64,000 nt of DNA. Source: Ruminococcus flavefaciens ATCC 19208. Its GTDB lineage: Bacteria; Bacillota; Clostridia; Oscillospirales; Ruminococcaceae. The DNA lies in contig NZ_JAEF01000006.1 of the NCBI RefSeq assembly GCF_000518765.1, positions 62,001 through 126,000 on the forward strand. Direction: 5' to 3'. A model generated the notes under the pieces. That model ran no database searches, had not been told where the DNA came from, and saw only the letters and a program-made list of their open reading frames with translations. A program made the translations under genes and the position numbers. Each line of letters begins with the position of its first letter. Position 1 is the first letter of the stretch. Below, in pieces: positions 51,212 through 58,933 of the stretch.

Positions 51212-51586
51212 TTATTTATTCTTTTTAATGAACTCCACATTGCCGAAATATCTCATGTAGAAGTACATCAGCATATATATCAGTATAAATATGGGGATAG
51301 TAATAAGGAAAAGCCTTGTGAAGTCAATACTGCCTTTTGAATAATACGAATATCCGCATCTTACAATAAGTGTTAAGAGGAAGCAGGATAAAATGTGTAT
51401 AGGCAGACGGAGCTTTGTCTTGAGTTTAAGCAGCGTAAACGATAACCCGTAAAGTATGGACGCTCCGAACCACATAAGTACAGAAACAAGGGTATCGTTA
51501 AGCCCTTTGTCGATTATGAGCATAGGAACAAAAATAATTGTTCCGAGACCAATAGAAAGGAATACGTTATGCAGGATATTTTTCAT
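51212..51586 (-). CDS. DUF3021-type membrane protein, first gene after the FMN riboswitch
   Basis: 124 residues with four predicted membrane segments (IGLGTIIFVPMLIIDKG, LVSVLMWFGASILYGLSF, HILSCFLLTLIVRCGY and FLITIPIFILIYMLMYFY) and a basic C-terminus. This topology matches DUF3021 proteins, usually found next to LytTR regulators, of which there is none here. The gene is the first after the riboswitch terminator and before ribD, so it is probably FMN-regulated. Function unknown. It could take part in flavin uptake or be a passenger. The ribosome site is a weak G-rich run. Confidence 0.7.
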   Translation of the reverse strand: MKNILHNVFLSIGLGTIIFVPMLIIDKGLNDTLVSVLMWFGASILYGLSFTLLKLKTKLRLPIHILSCFLLTLIVRCGYSYYSKGSIDFTRLFLITIPIFILIYMLMYFYMRYFGNVEFIKKNK

Positions 51587-51603
51587 TGCAAAGCCCCCTT
51601 ATT

Positions 51604-51636
51604 GAAAAAAAAAGAAAAAGCCCCATACTTCGGGGC
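51604..51636 (-). terminator. FMN-riboswitch terminator
   Basis: On the minus strand GCCCC, GAAGTAT and GGGGC form a stem and loop, then TTTTTC and a long T run. The 5' part CCCCGAAG is exactly complementary to CTTCGGGG at the start of the aptamer (about 51767-51774), which would make the antiterminator. Confidence 0.85.
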
Positions 51637-51670
51637 GTAAATACTTATTACTGCGCTTTTGCGCGGTCTA

Positions 51671-51776
51671 TCTTCTTTCATCCGGACTTTACCGTCGGCT
51701 TCGGAATCACACCGAATCAACCCATAAGGCTCGCAGGCTTTACTGCCGGTCAGGAATTACACCTAACCCCGAAGAC
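51671..51776 (-). ncRNA. FMN riboswitch (RFN element)
   Basis: Minus-strand aptamer with all the classical segments: GGGGTTAGGTGTAATTCC, GACCGGCAGTAAAGCCTGCG, AGCC, GGTTGATTCGGTGTGATTCC and GAAGCCGACGGTAAAGTCC, ending GGATGAAAGAAGA. P1 is TCTTC (51771-51775 side) with GAAGA (51671-51675). With the downstream terminator it would switch off the riboflavin genes when FMN is abundant. About 110 bases of transcribed AT-rich repeat lie between the promoter and the aptamer. Confidence 0.95.
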
Positions 51777-51779
51777 AAT

Positions 51780-51895
51780 TTCAATTCATAATTCATAATG
51801 CATAATTCATAATTATTTCAGCCGGAAGTCATTGGGATATATCCGCGGAAGCGGATACCGCAATTATGAATTATGAATTCATAATTATGCATTAT
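51780..51895. repeat. AT-rich inverted repeat around a TATCCGC hairpin (MITE-like)
   Basis: Left arm AATTCATAATTCATAATGC (51783 on) and right arm AATTATGAATTATGAATTC (51862-51881) with partial symmetry, enclosing a perfect TATCCGC-GGAA-GCGGATA hairpin (51839-51856). The unit ATTCATAATT recurs several times. It could be a short inserted element in the riboflavin leader. No target duplication was identified. Confidence 0.5.
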
Positions 51896-51896
51896 T

Positions 51897-51925
51897 ATTA
51901 TATCACTATGTTATACATTTGTCAA
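51897..51925 (-). promoter_or_regulatory. Promoter of the riboflavin operon
   Basis: Minus-strand TTGACA (51920-51925), a 17-base spacer and TATAAT (51897-51902), a perfect consensus. It is back to back with the Mrp promoter, the two -35 boxes being only seven bases apart. Confidence 0.8.
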
Positions 51926-51932
51926 TATGCTA

Positions 51933-51961
51933 TTGACTAAAAACACTTTTTGGGGTATAAT
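51933..51961 (+). promoter_or_regulatory. Promoter of the Mrp/NBP35 gene
   Basis: TTGACT (51933-51938), a 17-base spacer and TATAAT (51956-51961), 31 bases before the start codon at 51993, with AAGGAGTG between. Confidence 0.75.
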
Positions 51962-51992
51962 AATTGTATTACATCATAAGGAGTGTTTTTTA

Positions 51993-52823
51993 ATGAGCGA
52001 ATGTACACACGACTGCTCAAGCTGCGGAAGCGATTGCAGCAGCAGACAGGAGCCTCAGACCTTTCTCGAAGAACCTAATAAAATGAGCAATATCGGCAAG
52101 GTCATCGGAGTTGTCAGCGGTAAGGGCGGTGTCGGTAAGACTCTCGTTTCTTCTCTTCTTGCAGTATCTATGCAGAGACTTGGCAAGAATGTCGGTATCA
52201 TGGACGCTGATATCACAGGACCTTCTATCCCTAAGGCTTTTGGCATACATCAGAAGGCTGATGCCTGCGAATTCGGTATTATTCCTGCAAAGTCAAAAAT
52301 GGGTCTTGACATCATGTCTATAAATCTTCTTCTCGAAAACGAGTCTGACCCTGTAGTATGGAGAGGTCCTGTTATTGCAGGAGTTGTAAAGCAGTTCTGG
52401 ACAGACGTTATCTGGAAGGACATCGACTGCCTCGTAGTTGATATGCCTCCGGGAACAGGCGATGTTCCGCTTACTGTTTTCCAGTCTCTTCCTGTTGACG
52501 GTATCGTTATCGTTACATCTCCGCAGGAGCTTGTTTCAATGATAGTCGAAAAGGCTGTAAAAATGGCTAAGCTCATGAATATACCTATCCTCGGTATCAT
52601 CGAGAATATGAGCTATTTTGAATGTCCTGACTGCGGCAAGCGTCACAGCATCTACGGCGAGAGCCATATCGAGGAAATAGCTGCACAGTACGATATCCCC
52701 GTACTTGCAAAGCTCCCAATCGACCCACAGCTTGCAAAGCTCTGCGATCAGGGTACTATAGAGCTCTTCGAGGGCGAGTGGCTCACAGAAGCTGCAGAGA
52801 AGATAGTTTCAATGGAGAAGTAA
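51993..52823 (+). CDS. Mrp/NBP35-family iron-sulfur cluster carrier ATPase
   Basis: About 276 residues from the ATG at 51993, chosen for AAGGAGTG eleven bases ahead. The N-terminus carries a cysteine cluster CTHDCSSCGSDC that fits an NBP35-type iron-sulfur site. The P-loop is VVSGKGGVGKTLVSSLLAVS, the second nucleotide motif is MDADITGPSIPKAFG, and the conserved CPDCGK pair lies near residue 215. Such proteins transfer Fe-S clusters to apo-enzymes and hydrolyse ATP. It is divergent from the FMN-controlled riboflavin operon and its terminator follows 11 bases after the stop. Confidence 0.9.
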   Translation: MSECTHDCSSCGSDCSSRQEPQTFLEEPNKMSNIGKVIGVVSGKGGVGKTLVSSLLAVSMQRLGKNVGIMDADITGPSIPKAFGIHQKADACEFGIIPAKSKMGLDIMSINLLLENESDPVVWRGPVIAGVVKQFWTDVIWKDIDCLVVDMPPGTGDVPLTVFQSLPVDGIVIVTSPQELVSMIVEKAVKMAKLMNIPILGIIENMSYFECPDCGKRHSIYGESHIEEIAAQYDIPVLAKLPIDPQLAKLCDQGTIELFEGEWLTEAAEKIVSMEK

Positions 52824-52834
52824 TACTATTGTAG

Positions 52835-52862
52835 GGAACGCCGCCCTCGGCGTTCCTTTTTT
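52835..52862 (+). terminator. Terminator after the Mrp gene
   Basis: GGAACGCC and GGCGTTCC form an 8-bp stem with a six-base loop, followed by TTTTTT. The upstream side carries a TGTAGGG box shared with the repeat cluster next to it. Confidence 0.8.
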
Positions 52863-53247
52863 ATAATTGTAGGGGCGGTGACTCCCTGTAGTACAGGGAG
52901 ATGTCAGCGAAGCAGACAGAGGGGCGCGGCTCTTGTTGGGAGATTATCCGCTTTTACTATTTGAATCGTGATTCGCGGACTGCCACAGGCAGCCCCTACA
53001 GCGCATTTTATGTTGTTTGCTTTTTTCGGAACGCTGAGGGAGGTGTTCCCTACACTTGTTTCGTGTTACTTAATCATGTAAGACAAAAAGGGCGCACACT
53101 GTGCGCCCTCTACAATTTTATTCACTAATAACTCGGGCTGTCGAGGACGCCAGCCCCTACAGTTTTATGCTTATATACCGCTGCTGCCTCAAAGCCGTGC
53201 GCAGAGCCTGCGCTCCCGTCATACATTCAGCATATTTTTACGATGAT
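52863..53247. repeat. Cluster of TGTAGGG/CCCTACA hairpin repeats
   Basis: No gene is present. The stretch is packed with short modules, each a GC-rich hairpin next to TGTAGGG or its complement: boxes at 52868-52874, 52994-53000, 53048-53054, a CCCTCTACA variant at about 53106, and 53155-53161, with another in the terminator before. Perfect dyads include CTCCCTG/CAGGGAG (52882-52900) and AGGGCGCACA/TGTGCGCCCT (53089-53109). They occur in both orientations, as in dispersed intergenic repeats. Confidence 0.6.
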
Positions 53248-54267
53248 TTACCTATATTTATAGACTGTGGCTGCTTCAAAACCGTCCAATAGAGTGGTCA
53301 TTCTTCCGAATGCCATGCCTGTGCCCTTGGCAACGCAGTTTATGGAGTCCTTGGCGATATTGCAGCTTATACCCAGTGTACGCTTGATGAGCTGAGTAAG
53401 TCCGCCTAAAAGTGCGCCGCCGCCTGTGAGAAGGAGTCCGTTATCGTAGATATCTCCCACAAGCTCAGGTGGAGCATCTTCAAGCACCTTGCGAATAGCT
53501 TCCATGATAGTGAAGGTGTCGTCCTCAATAGCTTCAAACAGCTCTGTTTCGCTGAGAAGCACCTGTGCAGGCAGTCCTTTGAGGAGACTTCTGCCCTTTA
53601 CGATATATGTCATCTCATCGCTTGGGTCGTAGAGGTTGCAGAGCTCTATTTTTACCTTTTCGGCAGTTCTCTCACCGATGAGGAGCTTGTATTTGTTCTG
53701 CATATACTTGATGATAGAGCGGTCAATAGCGTTTCCTGCTACCTTTACGGTATGTGAAGTAACAACGCCGTTCATGGAAACGATAGCCACATCGGTAGTA
53801 CCGCCGCCGATATCGACTATCATGTGTCCCTTAGCCTTTGTGATGTTGACTCCTGCACCTATCATAGCCGCAATAGGCTCCTGTATGAGGTATACCTGTC
53901 TTGAACCCGCGCTCTTTGCAGCTTCTACAACTGCACGGCTCTCGATATCAGTGATGAAAGAGGGGATACATATAACGATACGTGGTTTTACAAGCTGTTT
54001 GCCTGTAACTTTAAGTATGAACTCGCGTATCATGCTGTGAGTAAGGTCATCGTCTGAGATAACGCCCTCGCTTATAGGACGCTTAACAGCGATATAATCG
54101 GGATTTCTGCCTATCATCTCATAGGCTTCCTTGCCGACAGCGAGAACTCTTTCAGTTCTTGTATTGTAAGCGATAACGGAGGGTTCACTAAGAACTACTC
54201 CCTTATTGCCCATAGTCATAACGATATTGGAAGTACCGAGGTCGATACCGATATCAGTGTTTGCCAT
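53248..54267 (-). CDS. mreB: Rod shape-determining protein MreB (MreB/Mbl)
   Basis: 339 residues. Actin-fold phosphate loop IGIDLGTSNIVMTMGNKG, the connect and adenosine regions GHMIVDIGGGTTDVAIVSMN and LLLTGGGALLGGLTQLI. It polymerises under the membrane to guide lateral wall synthesis. MreC and MreD are not adjacent, so this may be the Mbl/MreBH-type copy typical of separate loci. The start has GGAAGAG before ATG. A helicase gene lies upstream, 15 bases away. Confidence 0.9.
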   Translation of the reverse strand: MANTDIGIDLGTSNIVMTMGNKGVVLSEPSVIAYNTRTERVLAVGKEAYEMIGRNPDYIAVKRPISEGVISDDDLTHSMIREFILKVTGKQLVKPRIVICIPSFITDIESRAVVEAAKSAGSRQVYLIQEPIAAMIGAGVNITKAKGHMIVDIGGGTTDVAIVSMNGVVTSHTVKVAGNAIDRSIIKYMQNKYKLLIGERTAEKVKIELCNLYDPSDEMTYIVKGRSLLKGLPAQVLLSETELFEAIEDDTFTIMEAIRKVLEDAPPELVGDIYDNGLLLTGGGALLGGLTQLIKRTLGISCNIAKDSINCVAKGTGMAFGRMTTLLDGFEAATVYKYR

Positions 54268-54282
54268 TTTTCTCTTCCTTTC

Positions 54283-56505
54283 TTACTGCTCAAAGGGAGA
54301 AGGTGACTTCTTCGTCCCTGCAAGCATATGGCGCAGGCAGGTATATCGCCTTGTGCGCTTGTTGTTGTCTACCATTTTATATATATTCTCCTCACTGCCT
54401 ATGACTATGAGGAGCTTTTTTGCTCTTGTAACGGCTGTGTACAGCAGATTTCTGTAGCACAGCTTGTCAAATCCGCCCATTATGGGGAGTATGACCGCTT
54501 CAAATTCGCAGCCCTGACTTTTATGTACCGTAACTGCGTAGGCAAGGTCTACCTGTGAAAGCAGGTCAAAGGTATATGTAGCCTTTCTGCCGTCAAAATC
54601 TATGACAGCAAGTGAGCTTCGGTTGTCTATGCTTATGATGCGCCCGATATCGCCGTTGAATATACCTGCGCCCTGTTCGCCTTCCTTCGACCATGTGATG
54701 TCGTAGTTGTTCCGCGTCTGCATTACCTTGTCGCCTTCGCGGTAGGTATAAACGTAGCCCTTTTTCTCCTGCTTGTTCTTGGCAGGGGGATTTATCTGAT
54801 CCTGCAAAAGCTTGTTAAGCTCAACAGTACCCGTAACGCCCTTGCGAGACGGCGTAAGTATCTGTATATCCTCAGTGGGGGAGTATTTATAGGCTTTGGG
54901 CAGCCTTGTTTTTGTAAGGTCAACTATGAGCTGAAGTGCCTGCTGATAGTCGGTGCGCTTGAAGAAGAAAAAGTCCGAGTCCTTGCGCGTAAGGTCAGGG
55001 TATTCTCCAGCAACTATCTTATGAGCATTGGTAACTATACAGCTCTGTTGAGCCTGTCGGAATATCTCTTTCAGCTCAGTAACAGGGACTATACCGCTGT
55101 CGATGATATCACCGAGGAGATTTCCTGCACCCACAGAAGGGAGCTGATCGCTGTCGCCCACCATAATAAGACGGCAGCCCAGCCTTACTGCACGGAGGAG
55201 CTTCTCAAAGAGCACAACGTCCACCATTGACATCTCGTCTATAACGAGCACATCGCAGTCAAGGGGATTATTCTCGTTATGAGCAAATGTTAGCCTTTCG
55301 CCCGAATCGTAGACTACTTCAAGGAGACGGTGTATAGTCTTTGCCTCACAGCCTGCCAAGTCGGACATACGCTTTGCAGCTCGTCCTGTAGGAGCGGCAA
55401 GGAGTACTTTCATACCGCGCTTCTCGAATATTGAGATTATAGCATTTAGTGTAGTGGTCTTACCTGTACCGGGACCGCCTGTAAGTACCATAAGTCCTCG
55501 TGATACCGCAGTGGTTATTGCCTGACGCTGGAGCTTTTCGTATTTGATGTTATGCTCCTCTTCCTCGATATCAATGAGGGTATCATAGTTGAAATCCTCA
55601 GGTGAGGAGAAGTCTTTGAGAATGTGTATCCTGTCGGCAATGAAGCTTTCAGCATAGTAATAATCGGGGAGATACACGAATTCTATCTCATTTTTTATGT
55701 ATTCAAACAGCTCGTCATCATCGAGAGCTGCGTTGTAAGCAGTGTAAAAGTCACTTTCGGTAACACCAAGAGTGGACTGCGTTTTCTGTGCAAGGACTTC
55801 AAGAGGCAGGCAGGTGTGACCGATACCGCCGTTAGCGCGGAGTATATACTGTATGCCTGCGATTATGCGCTTGTTGTCATTTCTTGCTATGTGCAGGTCG
55901 TGAGCGATAGTGTCAGCACTGTTGAAGTCAAGCTCTATATAGTCAGTACAGAGCAGGTAGGGATTGAGCCTGAGAAGCGTCATAGAGTCAGAGCCGTATT
56001 TCCTGTAGGCGTTCATGGCATATCTTGACTTCACCTCGTACTGTGAAAGAAACGCCATAAGATTGCGCAGGCAGAAAAGCTTCTGAGCCTCAGCTGCTAT
56101 CTCATCGCACTTTTTAGGTGATATGCCTTTTATCTCCGAAAGTCTGAAGGGAGCATTCTCCATTATATCGAGTGTGCGGTCGCCGAATACTTCAACTATC
56201 TTTTTTGCAAGCCCCGGACCTATGCCCTTGACGGCTCCCGAAGCAAGGTATTTCTCGATATTCACAACAGTAGCAGGAAGCTTTCTCTCACAGTAAACTG
56301 CGCTGAACTGGGTGCCGAAGCGTGGGTGATTGATGTAGTTGCCTTCGAGGATAAGACCTTCGCCCTCTTCAATGTCGCCAAGCTCTCCCACAACGGTGAT
56401 AAGCTCGCCGCCTGCATCAAGGTCCAGAACGATATAACCGTTATTTTCATTTTTGTAAAGGACATTTTCGACCGTGCCCTCAATGTGAAGGACCTCATGC
56501 TCCAA
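54283..56505 (-). CDS. recD2: RecD2-type helicase (SF1B, 5'-3')
   Basis: About 741 residues. N-terminal helix-hairpin-helix region (KGIGPGLAKKIVEVFGDRTL) followed by helicase motif I LTGGPGTGKTTTLNAI, motif II DVLVIDEMSMVD, motif III VGDSDQLPSVGAGN and the late VTVHKSQGCEF and YTAVTRAKK. It unwinds DNA with a 5' overhang during repair. The start is TTG at 56505, with AGAGGTG seven bases upstream; an in-frame ATG at 56568 lacks a site and would add 21 hydrophobic residues of non-family sequence. Confidence 0.9.
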   Translation of the reverse strand: MEHEVLHIEGTVENVLYKNENNGYIVLDLDAGGELITVVGELGDIEEGEGLILEGNYINHPRFGTQFSAVYCERKLPATVVNIEKYLASGAVKGIGPGLAKKIVEVFGDRTLDIMENAPFRLSEIKGISPKKCDEIAAEAQKLFCLRNLMAFLSQYEVKSRYAMNAYRKYGSDSMTLLRLNPYLLCTDYIELDFNSADTIAHDLHIARNDNKRIIAGIQYILRANGGIGHTCLPLEVLAQKTQSTLGVTESDFYTAYNAALDDDELFEYIKNEIEFVYLPDYYYAESFIADRIHILKDFSSPEDFNYDTLIDIEEEEHNIKYEKLQRQAITTAVSRGLMVLTGGPGTGKTTTLNAIISIFEKRGMKVLLAAPTGRAAKRMSDLAGCEAKTIHRLLEVVYDSGERLTFAHNENNPLDCDVLVIDEMSMVDVVLFEKLLRAVRLGCRLIMVGDSDQLPSVGAGNLLGDIIDSGIVPVTELKEIFRQAQQSCIVTNAHKIVAGEYPDLTRKDSDFFFFKRTDYQQALQLIVDLTKTRLPKAYKYSPTEDIQILTPSRKGVTGTVELNKLLQDQINPPAKNKQEKKGYVYTYREGDKVMQTRNNYDITWSKEGEQGAGIFNGDIGRIISIDNRSSLAVIDFDGRKATYTFDLLSQVDLAYAVTVHKSQGCEFEAVILPIMGGFDKLCYRNLLYTAVTRAKKLLIVIGSEENIYKMVDNNKRTRRYTCLRHMLAGTKKSPSPFEQ

Positions 56506-56677
56506 GCTTTTCACCTCTGCACACAAAAATACATCATATATTATAACATAAAAGCAGAAAAATAGCAACAGTCGCGGAGAAAAAATTGCATAACAATGAA
56601 TTAAGGCGTGAAAAGGACAGCGGAGGCTCCCCCCTTATAGCATATATTTAAGTAAAAATCAACATTCAAATCAAAAA

Positions 56678-57013
56678 CTAAATCATGTTTTTCAGATTTG
56701 CTTCAATATCTTGTACAGTTATGAGCTCTGCGGAGTGATAACGGTCGCAAAACTCGCTGCACAGCTGTATCTGCTCTGCACTTCCGCCGTAGTCTATGAG
56801 CAGGATCGTATCAGCTATGAGGCTTCCGTCCTCAATTATGGAGGAAAGGTATTCAAGCCGTTCGGAAAGCTCAGTATCAGCAGCCAGAACAGGTATCACA
56901 GTGCATAGGGGATAGCTTTTGCCAGTGTGCTTTGAGAAGATAAAAAGGCATATGAGCTCTGCGGTAGCGATAACAGCAACAACTATTATGGCTATCATCT
57001 CGGGTGTTTTCAT
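56678..57013 (-). CDS. Small unknown membrane-anchored protein
   Basis: About 111 residues. One N-terminal membrane segment (MIAIIVVAVIATAELICLFI) and then a soluble domain reading VIPVLAADTELSERLEYLSS and ADTILLIDYGGSAEQIQLCS. I do not recognise the family. The strand-helix pattern vaguely resembles a Rossmann-like or glycosyltransferase start, without catalytic residues. The ATG at 57013 has AAAGGAG eight bases upstream; a GTG three codons earlier is possible. No close neighbour relation is evident. Confidence 0.6.
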   Translation of the reverse strand: MKTPEMIAIIVVAVIATAELICLFIFSKHTGKSYPLCTVIPVLAADTELSERLEYLSSIIEDGSLIADTILLIDYGGSAEQIQLCSEFCDRYHSAELITVQDIEANLKNMI

Positions 57014-57063
57014 TCCAACCACTCCTTTCTCATTATATTATGAGAACAGTGTGAAAAATGTTA

Positions 57064-57089
57064 CAAAAAAGCTCCCGAAAAGGGAGCTT
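57064..57089 (-). terminator. Terminator at the end of the acetyltransferase gene
   Basis: AAGCTCCC and GGGAGCTT with a short loop, then TTTTTT on the minus strand. The stem overlaps the TAA stop codon of the acetyltransferase. Confidence 0.8.
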
Positions 57090-57828
57090 ATAAAGGTTTG
57101 CGTACCAGTATGCACTCGGCACATTTTACAAATCCCAGCTTTTCAGCAGTTCTTGCCGAGCCGAGGTTTGAACGCTGACAAGTCCACACAGGACGCTTTT
57201 CTGGGAGCATATCCCTTATGGCGGCAGCTGCGGCAATAAAAGCCAGTCCGCGGCGGCGGTAGGCTTCGGCAGTCTCGATACCGATATCACATTCTATGCT
57301 GCTTGAAGCAGCCGAAAAAGCCCATGAAGCAGGTTCGTTTCCGTGCATGACGCAGATACCCCTGCCATTTTTGCTGTATTCGGCGTAGTTCTTCCAGTAA
57401 AGCGAGGGGACGACTCTGCCTGTGAGCGTGTTGAAGAGCTCTTCATCTATACTGTGTAAAGAATAACTGTCGGGGATATCAATATCAGGAGCTTTGCCAT
57501 GTGGAAAGCAGTATGCATCTCGCATAACAAGCTCGACTTCGCCGTATTGCAGGAGCTTATCGGTTAGTGTAGTGTCCTGACACAGGAATTTCAGTCCCTT
57601 TGACAGGATAAGCTTGTGTATCTCACGGATATCGTTTCCGTAGGGAGTTCCGTAAATAAAAGTAAAATTGCCCTTGTGACGAATAAGTACAACGCTTTCA
57701 CTTTCGTTTGTGTATATGCAGCCGCACTGTCTGCCCTCTGTTACTGACATGGGATACACCCTGCAAAAAAGAGAGTTCTGAGCCAGAGATAAAAAGCGGC
57801 TGTATTCTGAAATCGGTATTTCTTTCAT
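57088..57828 (-). CDS. GNAT-like acetyltransferase
   Basis: 246 residues. The N-terminal half is a divergent GNAT-like domain. The C-terminal half has the acetyl-CoA loop pattern GIETAEAYRRRGLAFIAAAA and the family-ending TCQRSNLGSARTAEKLGFVK. This arrangement matches the GNAT family with a doubled domain (GNAT_acetyltr_2 type). The substrate is unknown. The ATG follows AGAGGTGATAC, and a hairpin terminator of the upstream acyltransferase gene separates the two. Confidence 0.75.
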   Translation of the reverse strand: MKEIPISEYSRFLSLAQNSLFCRVYPMSVTEGRQCGCIYTNESESVVLIRHKGNFTFIYGTPYGNDIREIHKLILSKGLKFLCQDTTLTDKLLQYGEVELVMRDAYCFPHGKAPDIDIPDSYSLHSIDEELFNTLTGRVVPSLYWKNYAEYSKNGRGICVMHGNEPASWAFSAASSSIECDIGIETAEAYRRRGLAFIAAAAAIRDMLPEKRPVWTCQRSNLGSARTAEKLGFVKCAECILVRKPL

Positions 57829-57851
57829 TGTATCACCTCTGAGATATGTAA

Positions 57852-57877
57852 TAAAAAGCTCCCATTTCGGGAGCTTT
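57852..57877 (-). terminator. Terminator after the acyltransferase gene
   Basis: AAAGCTCCC and GGGAGCTTT with an ATTTC-type loop, followed on the minus strand by TTTATTAC. It is three bases after the acyltransferase stop. Confidence 0.75.
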
Positions 57878-57880
57878 GAT

Positions 57881-58927
57881 CTATATGAGTTTGTTTACAT
57901 ACGGTATGAATTTCAGTCCCTTTGTTATCAGATAAGAGATAACAAGAGTAAGCAGGCAAACGCCTATAATAGATATCGTACCGCCGTGTTCAAAGGGGTT
58001 AAACTTCATAACTAAGAATATATATCTGAGTACAGCCATATGCAGGAGATAGATACCGAAGGAGCAGCTGTCAAGCTCTGCGGCGATCTTGTCAAGTACA
58101 GGTACAGGCTGATTTTTAGTCTTTCGGAAGTAACCGAAGGCACCTATTGACGCTGCTACATATAGCGGGAAGGAGTAAACTCCGAGGAGATTTATCATCT
58201 TGCCGCTTGTTTCGGGAGTTTCCGCTGAATTACTGTAAGCATGGACAGTCAGCATTGCGATTATACCGAGGCATATCAGAAGCATGAGTCCGCTTGCTCT
58301 TTTGGGGAGCTTTATTATGCCCGTATGAAGAGCGTGTCCTAAGAAAAAGTAAAGCGGATAAACGGTATAAATGCAGATATAAAACGGCAGCTTTTTTTCT
58401 GCAATGGTTTCAATAAACGGTATCACGGATACAAATATCGCATAGACGAGGAGCATATATTTCATCTGAGCTGCTGTAGCATTTCCGCTTATTATCTTGT
58501 ATATCGGAAGCATAAGATAAAGTGCGAAAAGCAAATAAATATACCACATATGCATCCAGCCGCTGCCAAAGAAGATAGCGTCGATCGAATCAGTGAACAT
58601 TTCGCCCGCACCGCATTTTTTTATAAACATACCGTCGAATACTGCGAACAGTACCGAAAAGACTATAAGCGCCACAGCCATTCGCAATACGTATTTGCCG
58701 AACAGCTTTTTCATAGAGAGCACGCGCTTGCTGTCCAGCAGCAGTGCTCCCGAAGTCATTACAAAGCAGGGAACAGCCCACATCATGCAGTTTCTTACAG
58801 CCATCATAGCACCCTGAGTATCTGCATTTTTTGAGTACATATTTGCTGCAAGGAAGGTATGCAGTATAGTTACCGCTATGCAGGCTAAAGCTTTAAGACG
58901 GCTCAGATATAGTATTCTGTTATTCAT
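57881..58927 (-). CDS. Membrane acyltransferase (acyltransferase family 3)
   Basis: 348 residues with about ten membrane segments. The N-terminus is LSRLKALACIAVTILHTFLA, with the conserved His in the first segment of the family, and the second segment carries the RNCMMWAVPCFVMTSGALLL pattern. These enzymes O-acetylate cell-surface glycans or lipids using a cytosolic acyl donor. The specific substrate is unknown. It starts six bases after the repeat lipoprotein and so may be transcribed with it. Confidence 0.88.
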   Translation of the reverse strand: MNNRILYLSRLKALACIAVTILHTFLAANMYSKNADTQGAMMAVRNCMMWAVPCFVMTSGALLLDSKRVLSMKKLFGKYVLRMAVALIVFSVLFAVFDGMFIKKCGAGEMFTDSIDAIFFGSGWMHMWYIYLLFALYLMLPIYKIISGNATAAQMKYMLLVYAIFVSVIPFIETIAEKKLPFYICIYTVYPLYFFLGHALHTGIIKLPKRASGLMLLICLGIIAMLTVHAYSNSAETPETSGKMINLLGVYSFPLYVAASIGAFGYFRKTKNQPVPVLDKIAAELDSCSFGIYLLHMAVLRYIFLVMKFNPFEHGGTISIIGVCLLTLVISYLITKGLKFIPYVNKLI

Positions 58928-58933
58928 ATATTA

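Noticed and set aside
52863-53247. CRISPR-like array
   Set aside because: The repeats are short, inverted as well as direct, unevenly spaced and hairpin-forming; there is no fixed repeat-spacer period and no cas gene in the window.
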